From: an uncultured Desulfobulbaceae bacterium
Lineage (GTDB): Bacteria > Desulfobacterota > Desulfobulbia > Desulfobulbales > BM004
Length of the DNA stretch: 34,378 nucleotides
Assembly (NCBI GenBank): GCA_947259115.1
Contig: CAMYKS010000029.1
Location: 1-34,378 of the forward strand
Direction of reading: 5' to 3'
This document shows positions 22,613 through 30,673 of the stretch, piece by piece. Under the pieces are notes generated by a model. The model had not been told where the DNA came from and made no database searches. It saw only the letters and a list, made by a program, of their open reading frames with translations. The stretch's first letter is position 1, and each line of letters opens with the position of its first letter. The position numbers were made by a program, and so were the translations under genes.

Positions 22613-25066
22613 CTATCCGGTGACACTTCTTCCACCTCTCAGTTTCTTCCCGGCTGGAAAGGTGGCTGCAGCAAGTCCATAGAGGACAAGGGCTGTCAAT
22701 ACTACTGCAGTAAAGCCGAAATGAATAGCCAGCAGGGTGGCCAGTACGGCTGCAACAACTGAGGCACAGCCGTTCACGGCCCAGGCCCAGGGAATCAAAT
22801 CCGGTGCTGCAGCACCCACATCAGTCAGTGCCAGGGGGAATGGCATTCCCATACAAAAGGCCAGCGGCCCCAGCATCAATATGGCGATGAGTACTTTTAT
22901 AAAGCCCGGAAACCAGTTGAGTACACTGAACAGTAGATTTGCAAAGATCAAATCGCCCATCCCCAGTCCCAGGATTATTATGACTGGCCAGATCACGCCA
23001 ATCCGCTTCGCCTGTCCGAACTGGCTGCCCATGCCGGCAAAAACCAGAAAGACTGCCAGGACAACCGCTGCAGCATAAAGAGGATGCCCCAGGTAGAGGA
23101 TGAATTTCTGTATAAAGGCAATTTCAAGGAAAAGAAAACCCAGGCCGATGGCAAAAAAATACACAACTATCCTGGATCGGCTCCAGATTGCTTCTTGGTC
23201 AGGTGCATGGGGTTTAACAGTTACGGGTAAAAGTATGAGCACAAGGCTGGCAGCAGTTGCCTGAAACAGGGTAAGAACAAGGATCAGGTATCCTGACTCA
23301 AGAAGCACCATGCCGCCCTGCCCTTTGAGGTTCAGTATCTCCGGCAGGGTCTGCCATTTGAAAAAATTGGCGAAATAGGGTTTGTCATCCGTGCTCGGTT
23401 TTATATTGAATTTATACCTTTCCATGAAGCGGGCTGAATCATTCCCGAGCAGCTTTAGTGCACCATCATAAAAATAGGGCCGGCGCATGATATTAAACCG
23501 GTTGGCTTCCTGCTGCTGCATACCGGGGTAATACACAAGGTCAAAGAACCGTTCATGGCAGAACTCCTTCACCAGGCCGATCTCTTCCAGGCTGAGAGGG
23601 GATTTTTTGACAAGCAGAGAAGCAGATTGCCAGCTGCGGATCATGACAAGATGAGCTTCGGGATGCTGTATACCTAAGTTCTTAAGTGCTTCTGCTGCCG
23701 TAGCAAAAAGTTTCAAGGTGTCACGCGGCGGCAGCTTTACCCAGCGGCTCATACTCAGATAGCCTGCAGGGTTGAGGTGCTTGATATACTCCTGTAATGC
23801 CTCAACAGTATACAGGTAATTTTCATTCAGGCTATAAAGCCCCGCTGCCGAGCCGCTGAACGATTCGAGCATGGGCAGCTGAACAAGGTCGAATTTCTTT
23901 GAACTGCCAGAAACAAAGCTTCGTGCCTCACCTATATGCACATGAACGTTTTCCCGGTCAAAGAGATTACCGGAGAATTGCGGCCGCTCCCGCACCAGCT
24001 TTACAACCTGTGGGTTAAGTTCCACAGCATCAATGCTGCCTGCATTAAAGTACAGGGCCTGCAGAATATCAGACCCGGCTCCGGCACCAAAAATCAGGAC
24101 ATCCTGCGGCTGCAGCAGATGATACGGCAGAGCCGTGGTAAGTTTATCAAGATAGGCAAGTTCGGAAATATCATCGGCAAAACGGGTAATGACATTCATG
24201 GAATCCCCATCCATAAATATTCCTATCTGCGCAGGAGGTTCCGACTCTGCACTAAGGCTCAAGCCCGGCGCATACCTCAGTGGCACAAGGTCGCTCTTAA
24301 CAACCGCCAGCCAGGCCAGGGGGCTCGACTGCTCCTCAACAATGGTGCTGCCTTTGATGCGCAATTGCTGGCTCAACCCTTTATAGGGAGAGATTGCAAG
24401 GTTGGTCCAGGCTGCCGGCAGCAGAAACAAAACTACTGCGGCCCCGATGAAGCAAAACGTGGGCCACGTTGGTTGCAGGCGAAGTTCCAGCCATGCCACC
24501 ACTCCAATGACAAAAATCATGCTGCCAAGGAGCAGCAGCAGCTTGCCGGGAAAAACAACAAAGAGCAGCCCAATTACAAAAATGGAGCCCAGGCCTGCCC
24601 CGAAAAGATCGGCAGCATAGATTGCCGCTATCTTCAGCCGGTATTTAGAAAATGTCAGGGCTATGCAGTTTGCCGCGAAAAAAAAAGGCAGGGCCAGGAA
24701 AAGATAGAGAGCAAAAAGTTTGAGCCATTGCCTGTTGTCCCAGAACATCTCATCGGGATTGAAGAGGAGGTGCTGGCCCCCTAAATAACAGGCTATGACT
24801 GCAATACCAAAGAGCAGTATGTTGGCAATCAGAGTCAGGGAAAAACGGTGCAGAAACCGCTGCCTGAAAAACACCAGAAAGGTGCCGCTGGCGCCATATC
24901 CCAGCAGGGACAGGCTTATTACCATATAGGCAAAATGGTGATACTGGACAATGGAAAAAAGCCGCATCAGGAGAATTTCATAGGAGAGCGCCATTGCAGA
25001 CACAAGCAATATTGTGAGACGGGGTGGGGCAAGGTCCTGCTGGTTGTTTGCAGCTTTTTTGTCCAT
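22613..25066 (-). CDS. membrane-embedded spermidine-synthase-like protein, 817 aa
   Basis: About seven TM helices at the N-terminus, a soluble methyltransferase-fold domain in the middle and about six or more TM helices at the C-terminus. The central domain has the SAM-type motif V-L-I-F-G-A-G-A-G-S-D, then D-A-V-E-L-N-P-Q-V and V-H-I-G-E-A-R-S-F-V, the order seen in polyamine aminopropyltransferase-like proteins. The canonical acidic G-G-G-D/G-x-G-D substrate site is altered (G-A-G-A-G-S-D), so true spermidine synthesis is not assured. Such fusions are common in environmental bacteria and uncharacterised. It lies 61 bases downstream of the PCMT-like gene on the same strand, and both carry SAM-fold domains. 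Confidence 0.82.
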   Translation of the reverse strand: MDKKAANNQQDLAPPRLTILLVSAMALSYEILLMRLFSIVQYHHFAYMVISLSLLGYGASGTFLVFFRQRFLHRFSLTLIANILLFGIAVIACYLGGQHLLFNPDEMFWDNRQWLKLFALYLFLALPFFFAANCIALTFSKYRLKIAAIYAADLFGAGLGSIFVIGLLFVVFPGKLLLLLGSMIFVIGVVAWLELRLQPTWPTFCFIGAAVVLFLLPAAWTNLAISPYKGLSQQLRIKGSTIVEEQSSPLAWLAVVKSDLVPLRYAPGLSLSAESEPPAQIGIFMDGDSMNVITRFADDISELAYLDKLTTALPYHLLQPQDVLIFGAGAGSDILQALYFNAGSIDAVELNPQVVKLVRERPQFSGNLFDRENVHVHIGEARSFVSGSSKKFDLVQLPMLESFSGSAAGLYSLNENYLYTVEALQEYIKHLNPAGYLSMSRWVKLPPRDTLKLFATAAEALKNLGIQHPEAHLVMIRSWQSASLLVKKSPLSLEEIGLVKEFCHERFFDLVYYPGMQQQEANRFNIMRRPYFYDGALKLLGNDSARFMERYKFNIKPSTDDKPYFANFFKWQTLPEILNLKGQGGMVLLESGYLILVLTLFQATAASLVLILLPVTVKPHAPDQEAIWSRSRIVVYFFAIGLGFLFLEIAFIQKFILYLGHPLYAAAVVLAVFLVFAGMGSQFGQAKRIGVIWPVIIILGLGMGDLIFANLLFSVLNWFPGFIKVLIAILMLGPLAFCMGMPFPLALTDVGAAAPDLIPWAWAVNGCASVVAAVLATLLAIHFGFTAVVLTALVLYGLAAATFPAGKKLRGGRSVTG

Positions 25067-25127
25067 GGACGGGTATTTTTCAATCCTGCAGGAAAAATAT
25101 GATCAGAAATTGCTTATCGACTCCCCT

Positions 25128-25895
25128 TCAATGCTCTCCTGTAAGCGGCACAAATCTGACAGGCAGTATCTGCCGGGTCGTTAAGGCACCGGCGCCGTCC
25201 TTGGTAACCAGGACCAACTGCTGCACCATGAATCTGCTGCCCACCGGTATCACCATGACACCGCCGGGTTTCAGCTGCCGGATGAGGGGCGGCGGGATAT
25301 GGCCTGCTGCTGCTGTTACCATAATGGCATCAAAAGGAGCCTCCTCTTCCCAACCGTAATACCCGTCACCCTGGCGGGTCTTCACCCGGTCATAGCCTGA
25401 TTCCTGCAAACGCTTCGCTGCCTTGCTTGCCAGAGGCCCTATGATCTCAATGCTGAATACCTCAGCTCCCATTTCAGCCAAAACTGCAGTCTGATACCCT
25501 GAACCTGTCCCTATCTCGAGCACCTTGTCTTCGGGGTCAACGCTGATGAGGTCGGTCATCAAGGCAACAATGTAGGGTTGGGAAATGGTCTGCCCGTGAC
25601 CTATGGGTAAAGGCTGATTGGCATAGGCCCTCGACTGTTCGGCAGAAGGCACAAACTTGTGCCGTTCAACCCTGCCCATGACAGACATGACCCGTGGATC
25701 AAGGCTCTTTTTGTTAATGTATAAACTGGTTTCACGGACATCCGACTCAATGGCCTTTACCATTTTACGGCGTGCCTCTTCATAGTTGTCAATGCCTGCT
25801 GCATTGCTTACCAGCACTTGCAGGAACAACCAAAAAAAGAAAAAAACAACGACTCTCCAGGTAAAGAGCTGCAGCAAAATATTCTTTCTCCTCAT
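25128..25895 (-). CDS. pcm: protein-L-isoaspartate O-methyltransferase-like protein with N-terminal export signal
   Basis: PCMT repairs isoaspartyl residues in aged proteins using SAM. Present are V-E-R-H-K-F-V-P, G-H-G-Q-T-I-S-Q-P-Y-I-V-A-L-M-T, the SAM motif V-L-E-I-G-T-G-S-G-Y-Q-T-A-V-L-A, and F-D-A-I-M-V-T-A-A. The enzyme core is complete. Unusually, the first 30 residues form a positively charged start plus a long hydrophobic segment (V-V-V-F-F-F-F-W-L-F-L-Q-V-L-V) ending near A-A-G, so the enzyme should be exported or anchored, unlike cytosolic Pcm. The ribosome site is weak, but later starts would remove the signal only by cutting into the conserved domain. It diverges from rubrerythrin. 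Confidence 0.88.
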   Translation of the reverse strand: MRRKNILLQLFTWRVVVFFFFWLFLQVLVSNAAGIDNYEEARRKMVKAIESDVRETSLYINKKSLDPRVMSVMGRVERHKFVPSAEQSRAYANQPLPIGHGQTISQPYIVALMTDLISVDPEDKVLEIGTGSGYQTAVLAEMGAEVFSIEIIGPLASKAAKRLQESGYDRVKTRQGDGYYGWEEEAPFDAIMVTAAAGHIPPPLIRQLKPGGVMVIPVGSRFMVQQLVLVTKDGAGALTTRQILPVRFVPLTGEH

Positions 25896-26417
25896 TTAAT
25901 GGAGTTTTATTATAATAATATAATTCACAAACTTTTTTCCGCCAGAGTAATATTACAATTAAGCCGGTAGCCCCATTAATTACGTGAACGGACTTTACAA
26001 GATGCTGCTTTCTATGCATATTCATCCTACATTTTTCCAGGGCCATCGGGGTTAATTGTAACACGCCGTATCATTGCTTTTGTAAATACCAGAAAATTAT
26101 AAAAAACATTGGGCCTGCCGAAAGGACTTGCCAGAGTTTTTGAGAATTATTATCATAATACAATTAAAACTACTTTATGCCTGGGTAAAAGGAATCTGCC
26201 TGCATATTTCATGAAAGATTTTGCAAGGTTTTAGTAACTATGGTGAAGTATACAGGGTGGATGTAATTCGGGAATACTGTTTACTGGAGTAGCGGCTTGC
26301 TTTTTTCAGCAGCATTCCACTACGCCCCAATAATGCATAAGAGTTTAAAATTTAATAAAAAGAGTTATTGATTAATTAAACGGTGTAAAGATAACCCAAA
26401 AACACAAGGAGGAAACC
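25896..26417. other. divergent intergenic region between PCMT-like and rubrerythrin genes
   Basis: AT-rich and without a credible gene. It contains a Fur-box-like palindrome (26142-26160), an AT palindromic stretch close to the PCMT start (about 25905-25925), and the leader of the rubrerythrin gene with a strong AAGGAGG site. A possible -35 TTGATT and -10 GATAAC (16-base spacing) occur near 26367-26394, but the match is weak. Confidence 0.5.
26142..26160. promoter_or_regulatory. candidate Fur-type (or PerR-type) operator
   Basis: The minus strand reads TATTATGATAATAATTCTC, which matches 15 of 19 positions of the classical Fur box GATAATGATAATCATTATC. It lies between two divergent genes, 258 bases upstream of rubrerythrin. 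The distance is rather long for direct repression unless the promoter is also distal. Confidence 0.45.
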
Positions 26418-26912
26418 ATGAGTACGACAGAAGAGAATCTGGCTGAGGCGTTTGCAGGGGAATCACAGGCCAACAGGAAATATCTTGCTTTTGCCAAGCA
26501 GGCTGAAAGAGATGGCTACCTGCAGGCTGCAAAACTTTTCAGGGCAGCTGCGGCGGCGGAAACTGTCCATGCCCATGCCCACCTCCGGGCAATGGGCGGC
26601 ATCCGGACCACCAGGGAAAACCTTGAGGAAGGCCTGGCCGGTGAAACCCACGAATTCAACAACATGTACCCAGATATGATCAAGACCGCAGAAGCAGAAG
26701 GCCACAAGTCGGCAGCACGGTCCTTTTCCTATGCCAATGAGGTTGAACAGGAACATGCAGCCCTGTATCAGAAGGCGCTGGATGACATGGACAACATGGA
26801 GGAGTGTGATTACTACATCTGCTCTGTATGCGGCCATACCCATGAAAAAGAAGCACCGGAAAAATGCCCGGTATGCGGTGCCAACGCCAACGCCTTTTTT
26901 AAGGCTGAATAA
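26418..26912 (+). CDS. rbr: rubrerythrin
   Basis: Rubrerythrins are cytoplasmic non-haem di-iron peroxidases that protect anaerobes from hydrogen peroxide. The ferritin-like domain has E-S-Q-A-N-R-K-Y, E-T-V-H-A-H-A-H, G-E-T-H-E-F and E-V-E-Q-E-H, supplying the Glu/His ligands. The C-terminal rubredoxin-like domain has Y-I-C-S-V-C-G and C-P-V-C-G, the four Fe ligands. 164 residues, shorter than the 190-residue Desulfovibrio type but normal for the compact subgroup. AAGGAGG lies just before the ATG and predicts high expression. The gene stands alone and converges on the DUF1566 gene. A Fur-like box upstream fits iron/peroxide control. Confidence 0.96.
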   Translation: MSTTEENLAEAFAGESQANRKYLAFAKQAERDGYLQAAKLFRAAAAAETVHAHAHLRAMGGIRTTRENLEEGLAGETHEFNNMYPDMIKTAEAEGHKSAARSFSYANEVEQEHAALYQKALDDMDNMEECDYYICSVCGHTHEKEAPEKCPVCGANANAFFKAE

Positions 26913-26925
26913 AAAAATTCGCCAC

Positions 26926-27939
26926 TTACTTGACTTTTGAAGCCACCGGCCAGAGGTGAAAGCCTGCTTCATGCTTGAAGCCGACGCCGGTGGCTCCTTT
27001 ATTGAAATACAAGGCCCAGGCCCAGTCCGTTTCAAAAAAGCTGGTTGTAGACGACCAGTAGACATCCCGGACATTCTCAAAAGGATGATTGGGCGGCAGG
27101 GCTGGTGTATGCCGGGAACAGTCAACCAGTGACTCCAGTTCATTGATGGTGGGCAGCCTCCAGTGCATCAACCTTTCAGGCAGGGGCAGCTCAAGGGTTT
27201 TCACATAATGCAGGGCCTCTTGCCAGTTCATGGTTTTGGAACTGATGTCTGCATTCTGCAGCCAATAGAGACCGGTGAGTTTGTCCAGCACCATAGACTG
27301 TTGCACATCAAAGCGGGGTATGGGCCAGGCTGAACCCTTCCGCAGTTCACCGTCCTGACCACTGCCCGGGCATGGGATCTCGTTACCCGCGGTGTCATAA
27401 CAAGACTTTTGCCCGGTTGCGGGTAAAACTCCTCTGTCCAGGCCGCATACCGGCCAGACAAGATAATACTGATCCTTGCGGCCAAAGAACATGCGCGCAC
27501 CTTCCATATGCACATACCAGGCATATGCGGGTTGGATTGCTGCCGTGGTTGAAGTCCAGTACCAGCCCAGAAAAACATTTTCAAACGGGTGATCTGCAGG
27601 CAGGGCAGGTTTGCGCGTCTCAAATGCCATGAGGCTTCTGAGTTCCCTGCGGTTGGGCAATCGCCAGTCTGCACGCCCCCCTCTTTCTTCCCGGTTCATC
27701 CTAAAAATATAATCAAGCGCTTCCTGCCATGTACGGGGGAATTCTGCGGGATTGGCATTTTTGAGCCATTGCAGACCGGTGAGTGTATCAAGGACATGTT
27801 CCCCGCTCACAACAAACCGTTCAACAGGCCACGTAATGCCGGTTTGAAACTCGCCATCCTGGCCCGAGTTCCGGCAGGGGACCACCCGGCCGTCCGTAGC
27901 GTAGCATTTTTTCTGTCCTGTCCAGAGGTATGCGGGCAT
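26926..27939 (-). CDS. protein with two DUF1566 (Lcl C-type-lectin-like) domains
   Basis: Two tandem copies of about 160 residues. Each has T-G-Q-K-x-C-Y, P-C-x-x-S-G-Q-D-G-E, V-L-D-x-L-T-G-L-x-W-L, W-Q-E-A-L, W-R-L-P, E-L-x-S-L and W-T/S-S-T-T. The domain resembles FGE/C-type-lectin folds and is found in adhesins and secreted proteins. No signal peptide is visible. A TTG 11 codons earlier is possible, but those codons lie in the C-rich repeat, so the ATG at 27939 is chosen although it has no clear ribosome site. The N-terminus may have been altered by the repeat. It follows the two-CW kinase on the same strand. The domain is also a known target type of diversity-generating retroelements, but none is seen. 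Confidence 0.85.
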   Translation of the reverse strand: MPAYLWTGQKKCYATDGRVVPCRNSGQDGEFQTGITWPVERFVVSGEHVLDTLTGLQWLKNANPAEFPRTWQEALDYIFRMNREERGGRADWRLPNRRELRSLMAFETRKPALPADHPFENVFLGWYWTSTTAAIQPAYAWYVHMEGARMFFGRKDQYYLVWPVCGLDRGVLPATGQKSCYDTAGNEIPCPGSGQDGELRKGSAWPIPRFDVQQSMVLDKLTGLYWLQNADISSKTMNWQEALHYVKTLELPLPERLMHWRLPTINELESLVDCSRHTPALPPNHPFENVRDVYWSSTTSFFETDWAWALYFNKGATGVGFKHEAGFHLWPVASKVK

Positions 27940-27946
27940 AATTTTT

Positions 27947-27994
27947 AAGGGGCTAAGGGGGCGAGGTTTCAAGGTTTCAAGGGGCCAAGGGTTC
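27947..27994 (-). repeat. degenerate C-rich CCTTGA array, copy 2
   Basis: On the minus strand the units are GAACCCTTGG, CCCCTTGAAA, CCTTGAAA, CCTCGCCC, CCTTAGCCCCTTAA. The array directly abuts the DUF1566 start codon and occupies the place where its ribosome site should be. It is inverted relative to the array at 28131-28158. Confidence 0.65.
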
Positions 27995-28127
27995 TAAATA
28001 AATTAAGGCCTAAAGTGCATTCCGTCAGTCTAAAATTTTTATTTGGCGCCAAAAATGTTTAGCAAGCTAAAATTATGTAAGTCTATCAGCAATCTGCTGC
28101 CATCTTTACGGTTTTTCTTTTGAGTTT

Positions 28128-29645
28128 TTACCCTTGACCCCTCGGACCCTCGAAACCTGTCTTTTTCTGCAATTCCTGATAAAAGGGGCACTTGGCGCAT
28201 TCTTCTATCTTCCCTGCATAGATGCCGGAAATTCCTTGTTCGCACTGGGTCCCGGCTACTCCGTAGCATATTCTGCCAAAATGTGGGTAGGCGGGGCAGA
28301 GCCTGGCTGTATCCTTTTCTATGCCGCAGCCGATAAATTCCCAGCACGGTATTTTCTTGTCCTCTTCTTCGCTTTGGTAGGGAAAGAAAAATTTAAACAT
28401 GCTGCCCTTGTCCGGTTTGGAAAAAACCCTGATAAAGCCGCGGTGCTCTTCCATGATTTTACGTGAAATAGGCAATCCGAGTCCGGTGCCGATGCCTGTT
28501 TTCTTGGTCGAATGAAAGGGTTCAAAGATATACTCCAGTGAATCCTGGGGTATCCCTTTGCCGGTATCGCCTATTTCAATTGTCAGCCAATTGATACTGT
28601 TCTCCTCCTCAAAAGCGGTGGTGATTGTAAGAGTACCACCGTCGGGCATGGCCTCAATAGCGTTCAGTATAATATTACCGACTGCCTGTTTCACATGTTT
28701 GGCATGCAGATATGTGTGCGGCAGTTTTTCTGCATAGTTTTCAACAAGTTTTATATTTTTTTCCTGGCAGGTATCACAGAAAAAAGGAGCTGCCTCAGCT
28801 ACGGATTTGTTTAAATCACACCTTTCAAAATGATTTTCGCTTTTCTCCGAATAGGTCAAAACATCCCTTAGTATGGACTCCAGCCTCGTAGCTTCCGATA
28901 TTATCAAATCACTGTATTTCTTTTCCTTGGTGCCGCCCGGCAGAATCTTATCAAGACGCCGGGCAATACCGCCCAGGGCTGTCAGGGGATTCCTGATCTC
29001 ATGCGCCACATCTGCGGTGAACCGCCCGAGGGCGGAGAGTTTTTCCTGTTCTACAAGTTTTCCCTGCATGCGGGTAAGACTTTCCAGAGAATGCTCAAGC
29101 TCCCGGTTAAGGCGTTCGATCTCACTGGATTTTCGGCGCAGATTTTGCGACAGCAGTCCCAGGGGAATTGCTATGGGGAAAAGAAATACCATGCGGAGTC
29201 CCAGGTCAGTCCAATGGATATAACCCAATAACGTATAAATGTTCAGGTAATAGAGGACGCAGGAAATAATGGCTACAGTGAGACCGAAACCAACACCGAA
29301 ATAAAAGGAGTGCAGGGCGGTGAGCATATAATAACCGAGGAAGAAACTGTTGCTGAAATCCGGCTGCAGGTTGACAAGTGTAAAAACAAAAAGAAGATCC
29401 AGCACAAGGGAAATGACATATATTGTGGCCAGCCGGGCAATACTGCCCAGTATAAGAAGATAGATGAGTAAACTGTAGGCGGAAAAAGCGATGAGCGCCT
29501 TGATAAGCCTGGTTGATTCAGCCGGGGAGAGAGGCGCCACGCTGAGCCAGACCAAACCGCCCAGAATTGTTACAAGCCGGAGAATGAAAAAACTTATATC
29601 TCCTATTGTGTATCGCAGGAGAATATTTTGCCAGATCTTTTTCAT
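28128..29645 (-). CDS. membrane sensor histidine kinase with C-terminal two-CW domain
   Basis: About six N-terminal TM helices (residues about 15-170) are followed by a coiled coil, the HisKA motif A-H-E-I-R-N-P-L-T, an HATPase with N-box I-L-N-A-I-E-A-M and G-boxes D-T-G-K-G-I and G-T-G-L-G-L, and a Cys-rich extension C-W-E-F-I-G-C, C-P-A-Y-P, C-Y-G-V-A-G-T-Q-C, C-A-K-C-P-F-Y. The extension is the two-CW pattern, with eight Cys, probably metal-binding or redox-sensing. An ATG 23 codons upstream is possible, but M-K-K-I-W-Q-N looks like the true start. The last residues (F-E-G-P-R-G-Q-G) are encoded by the C-rich repeat. The HisKA region closely resembles that of the PAS-GAF kinase at 18338. 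No response regulator is adjacent. Confidence 0.88.
   Translation of the reverse strand: MKKIWQNILLRYTIGDISFFILRLVTILGGLVWLSVAPLSPAESTRLIKALIAFSAYSLLIYLLILGSIARLATIYVISLVLDLLFVFTLVNLQPDFSNSFFLGYYMLTALHSFYFGVGFGLTVAIISCVLYYLNIYTLLGYIHWTDLGLRMVFLFPIAIPLGLLSQNLRRKSSEIERLNRELEHSLESLTRMQGKLVEQEKLSALGRFTADVAHEIRNPLTALGGIARRLDKILPGGTKEKKYSDLIISEATRLESILRDVLTYSEKSENHFERCDLNKSVAEAAPFFCDTCQEKNIKLVENYAEKLPHTYLHAKHVKQAVGNIILNAIEAMPDGGTLTITTAFEEENSINWLTIEIGDTGKGIPQDSLEYIFEPFHSTKKTGIGTGLGLPISRKIMEEHRGFIRVFSKPDKGSMFKFFFPYQSEEEDKKIPCWEFIGCGIEKDTARLCPAYPHFGRICYGVAGTQCEQGISGIYAGKIEECAKCPFYQELQKKTGFEGPRGQG
28131..28158 (+). repeat. degenerate C-rich CCTTGA/CCCTCGA array, copy 3
   Basis: Units CCCTTGA, CCCCTCGGA, CCCTCGAAA, CC. 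The array overlaps the 3' end of the two-CW kinase gene and encodes its last eight or nine residues, ending at the TAA. It is inverted with respect to copy 2, about 140 bases away. Confidence 0.65.
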
Positions 29646-29832
29646 GGGCAGCAAATAATTATGAAATTGTAGCAAATACTTTTTAAAGTTAGAGTATAAA
29701 CAACCCGGCCACATTTATAAATATTTACAGGAAAAAATAATTGCCGGCACCGTAGATAGGGGAAAAAAGTGAAACATCAATTATTAAATATCCTGGCTCA
29801 TTTTTTCATTTGAGCCTTTATTGGAGAACAAT

Positions 29833-30663
29833 ATGACAGAAGCAACCTATAATTACAGCAAACTTGACCAGCCGGAAGTGCTGCAAAAATTATTTCATCC
29901 GCGTCGTGAAACAGGCAACGTTTCTTCCCCGCCCCATGTAGTGGAAAACGACATAACCGTTGCTGAGGGGGTCCGGGTGCATGCACGATTTCATCTGGCC
30001 GGCAAGGAGGAGCCGAACATTCTTTTTTTCCATGGCAACGGTGAAATTGTCAGTGATTATGATGCCATTGGCCCCCATTATACTAAATGCGGTATGAATT
30101 TTCTGGCCGTGGATTACAGGGGGTACGGCAGAAGTTCCGGCACCCCTCAAGTGACCGCAATGATGCAGGACTCACATCGTATATTTGATGCTGTAAAGCA
30201 TTGGCTCTCAGCAGCAGAACACACGGGGCCGCTGTTAATTATGGGCCGTTCCCTCGGCTCCGCTGCTGCGCTTGAACTGGCTTCCAGCCATGCCGATGAT
30301 ATAGCCGGACTCATAATTGAAAGCGGCTTTGCCACCACCCTGCCCCTGCTCATGACCCTTGGAGTTGATGCGGCCGGATTGGGAATTTCTGAAGAGGACG
30401 GTTTTCGCAATGTGCGCAAAATTTCCTCCTTTACCAAGCCGACCCTCATCATCCACGGCCAGTATGACGAAATTATCCCGGTAAACTCTGCCGCCATTCT
30501 CCAGGCCCAGTGTCCGGCCCGGGCAAAAGAATTCCAGGTTGTGCCGGGCGCCTCGCATAACACCATCATTGCCAGTGCAGGCGAACTTTATTTCACCGTG
30601 ATCAAGCGGTTCTGTAACAAGATAAGCGGTATCAAGGAGCGCCGCAGAAGAAAGTTAAACTGA
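29833..30663 (+). CDS. alpha/beta hydrolase
   Basis: 276 residues with the complete hydrolase triad: nucleophile Ser in M-G-R-S-L-G-S, acid Asp in I-I-H-G-Q-Y-D-E-I-I-P-V, and His in G-A-S-H-N-T-I. The oxyanion region F-F-H-G-N-G-E and the strand V-D-Y-R-G-Y-G-R-S are also present. The ATG at 29833 has GGAG seven bases upstream; a TTG four codons earlier is less likely. No signal peptide, so cytoplasmic. It most resembles the BAAT/dienelactone or serine aminopeptidase-type group. The substrate is unknown. The sirtuin gene begins ten bases after its stop, so they are co-transcribed; a joint role in deacylation is possible but unproven. Confidence 0.88.
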   Translation: MTEATYNYSKLDQPEVLQKLFHPRRETGNVSSPPHVVENDITVAEGVRVHARFHLAGKEEPNILFFHGNGEIVSDYDAIGPHYTKCGMNFLAVDYRGYGRSSGTPQVTAMMQDSHRIFDAVKHWLSAAEHTGPLLIMGRSLGSAAALELASSHADDIAGLIIESGFATTLPLLMTLGVDAAGLGISEEDGFRNVRKISSFTKPTLIIHGQYDEIIPVNSAAILQAQCPARAKEFQVVPGASHNTIIASAGELYFTVIKRFCNKISGIKERRRRKLN

Positions 30664-30673
30664 AAACCGTATC

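Noticed and set aside
23936..24784. 282-codon plus-strand ORF
   Set aside because: Antisense to the spermidine-synthase-like gene; low-complexity basic protein without recognisable motifs.
26926..27939. Diversity-generating retroelement target
   Set aside because: DUF1566 domains can be variable proteins, but no reverse transcriptase, template repeat or accessory gene is in the window.
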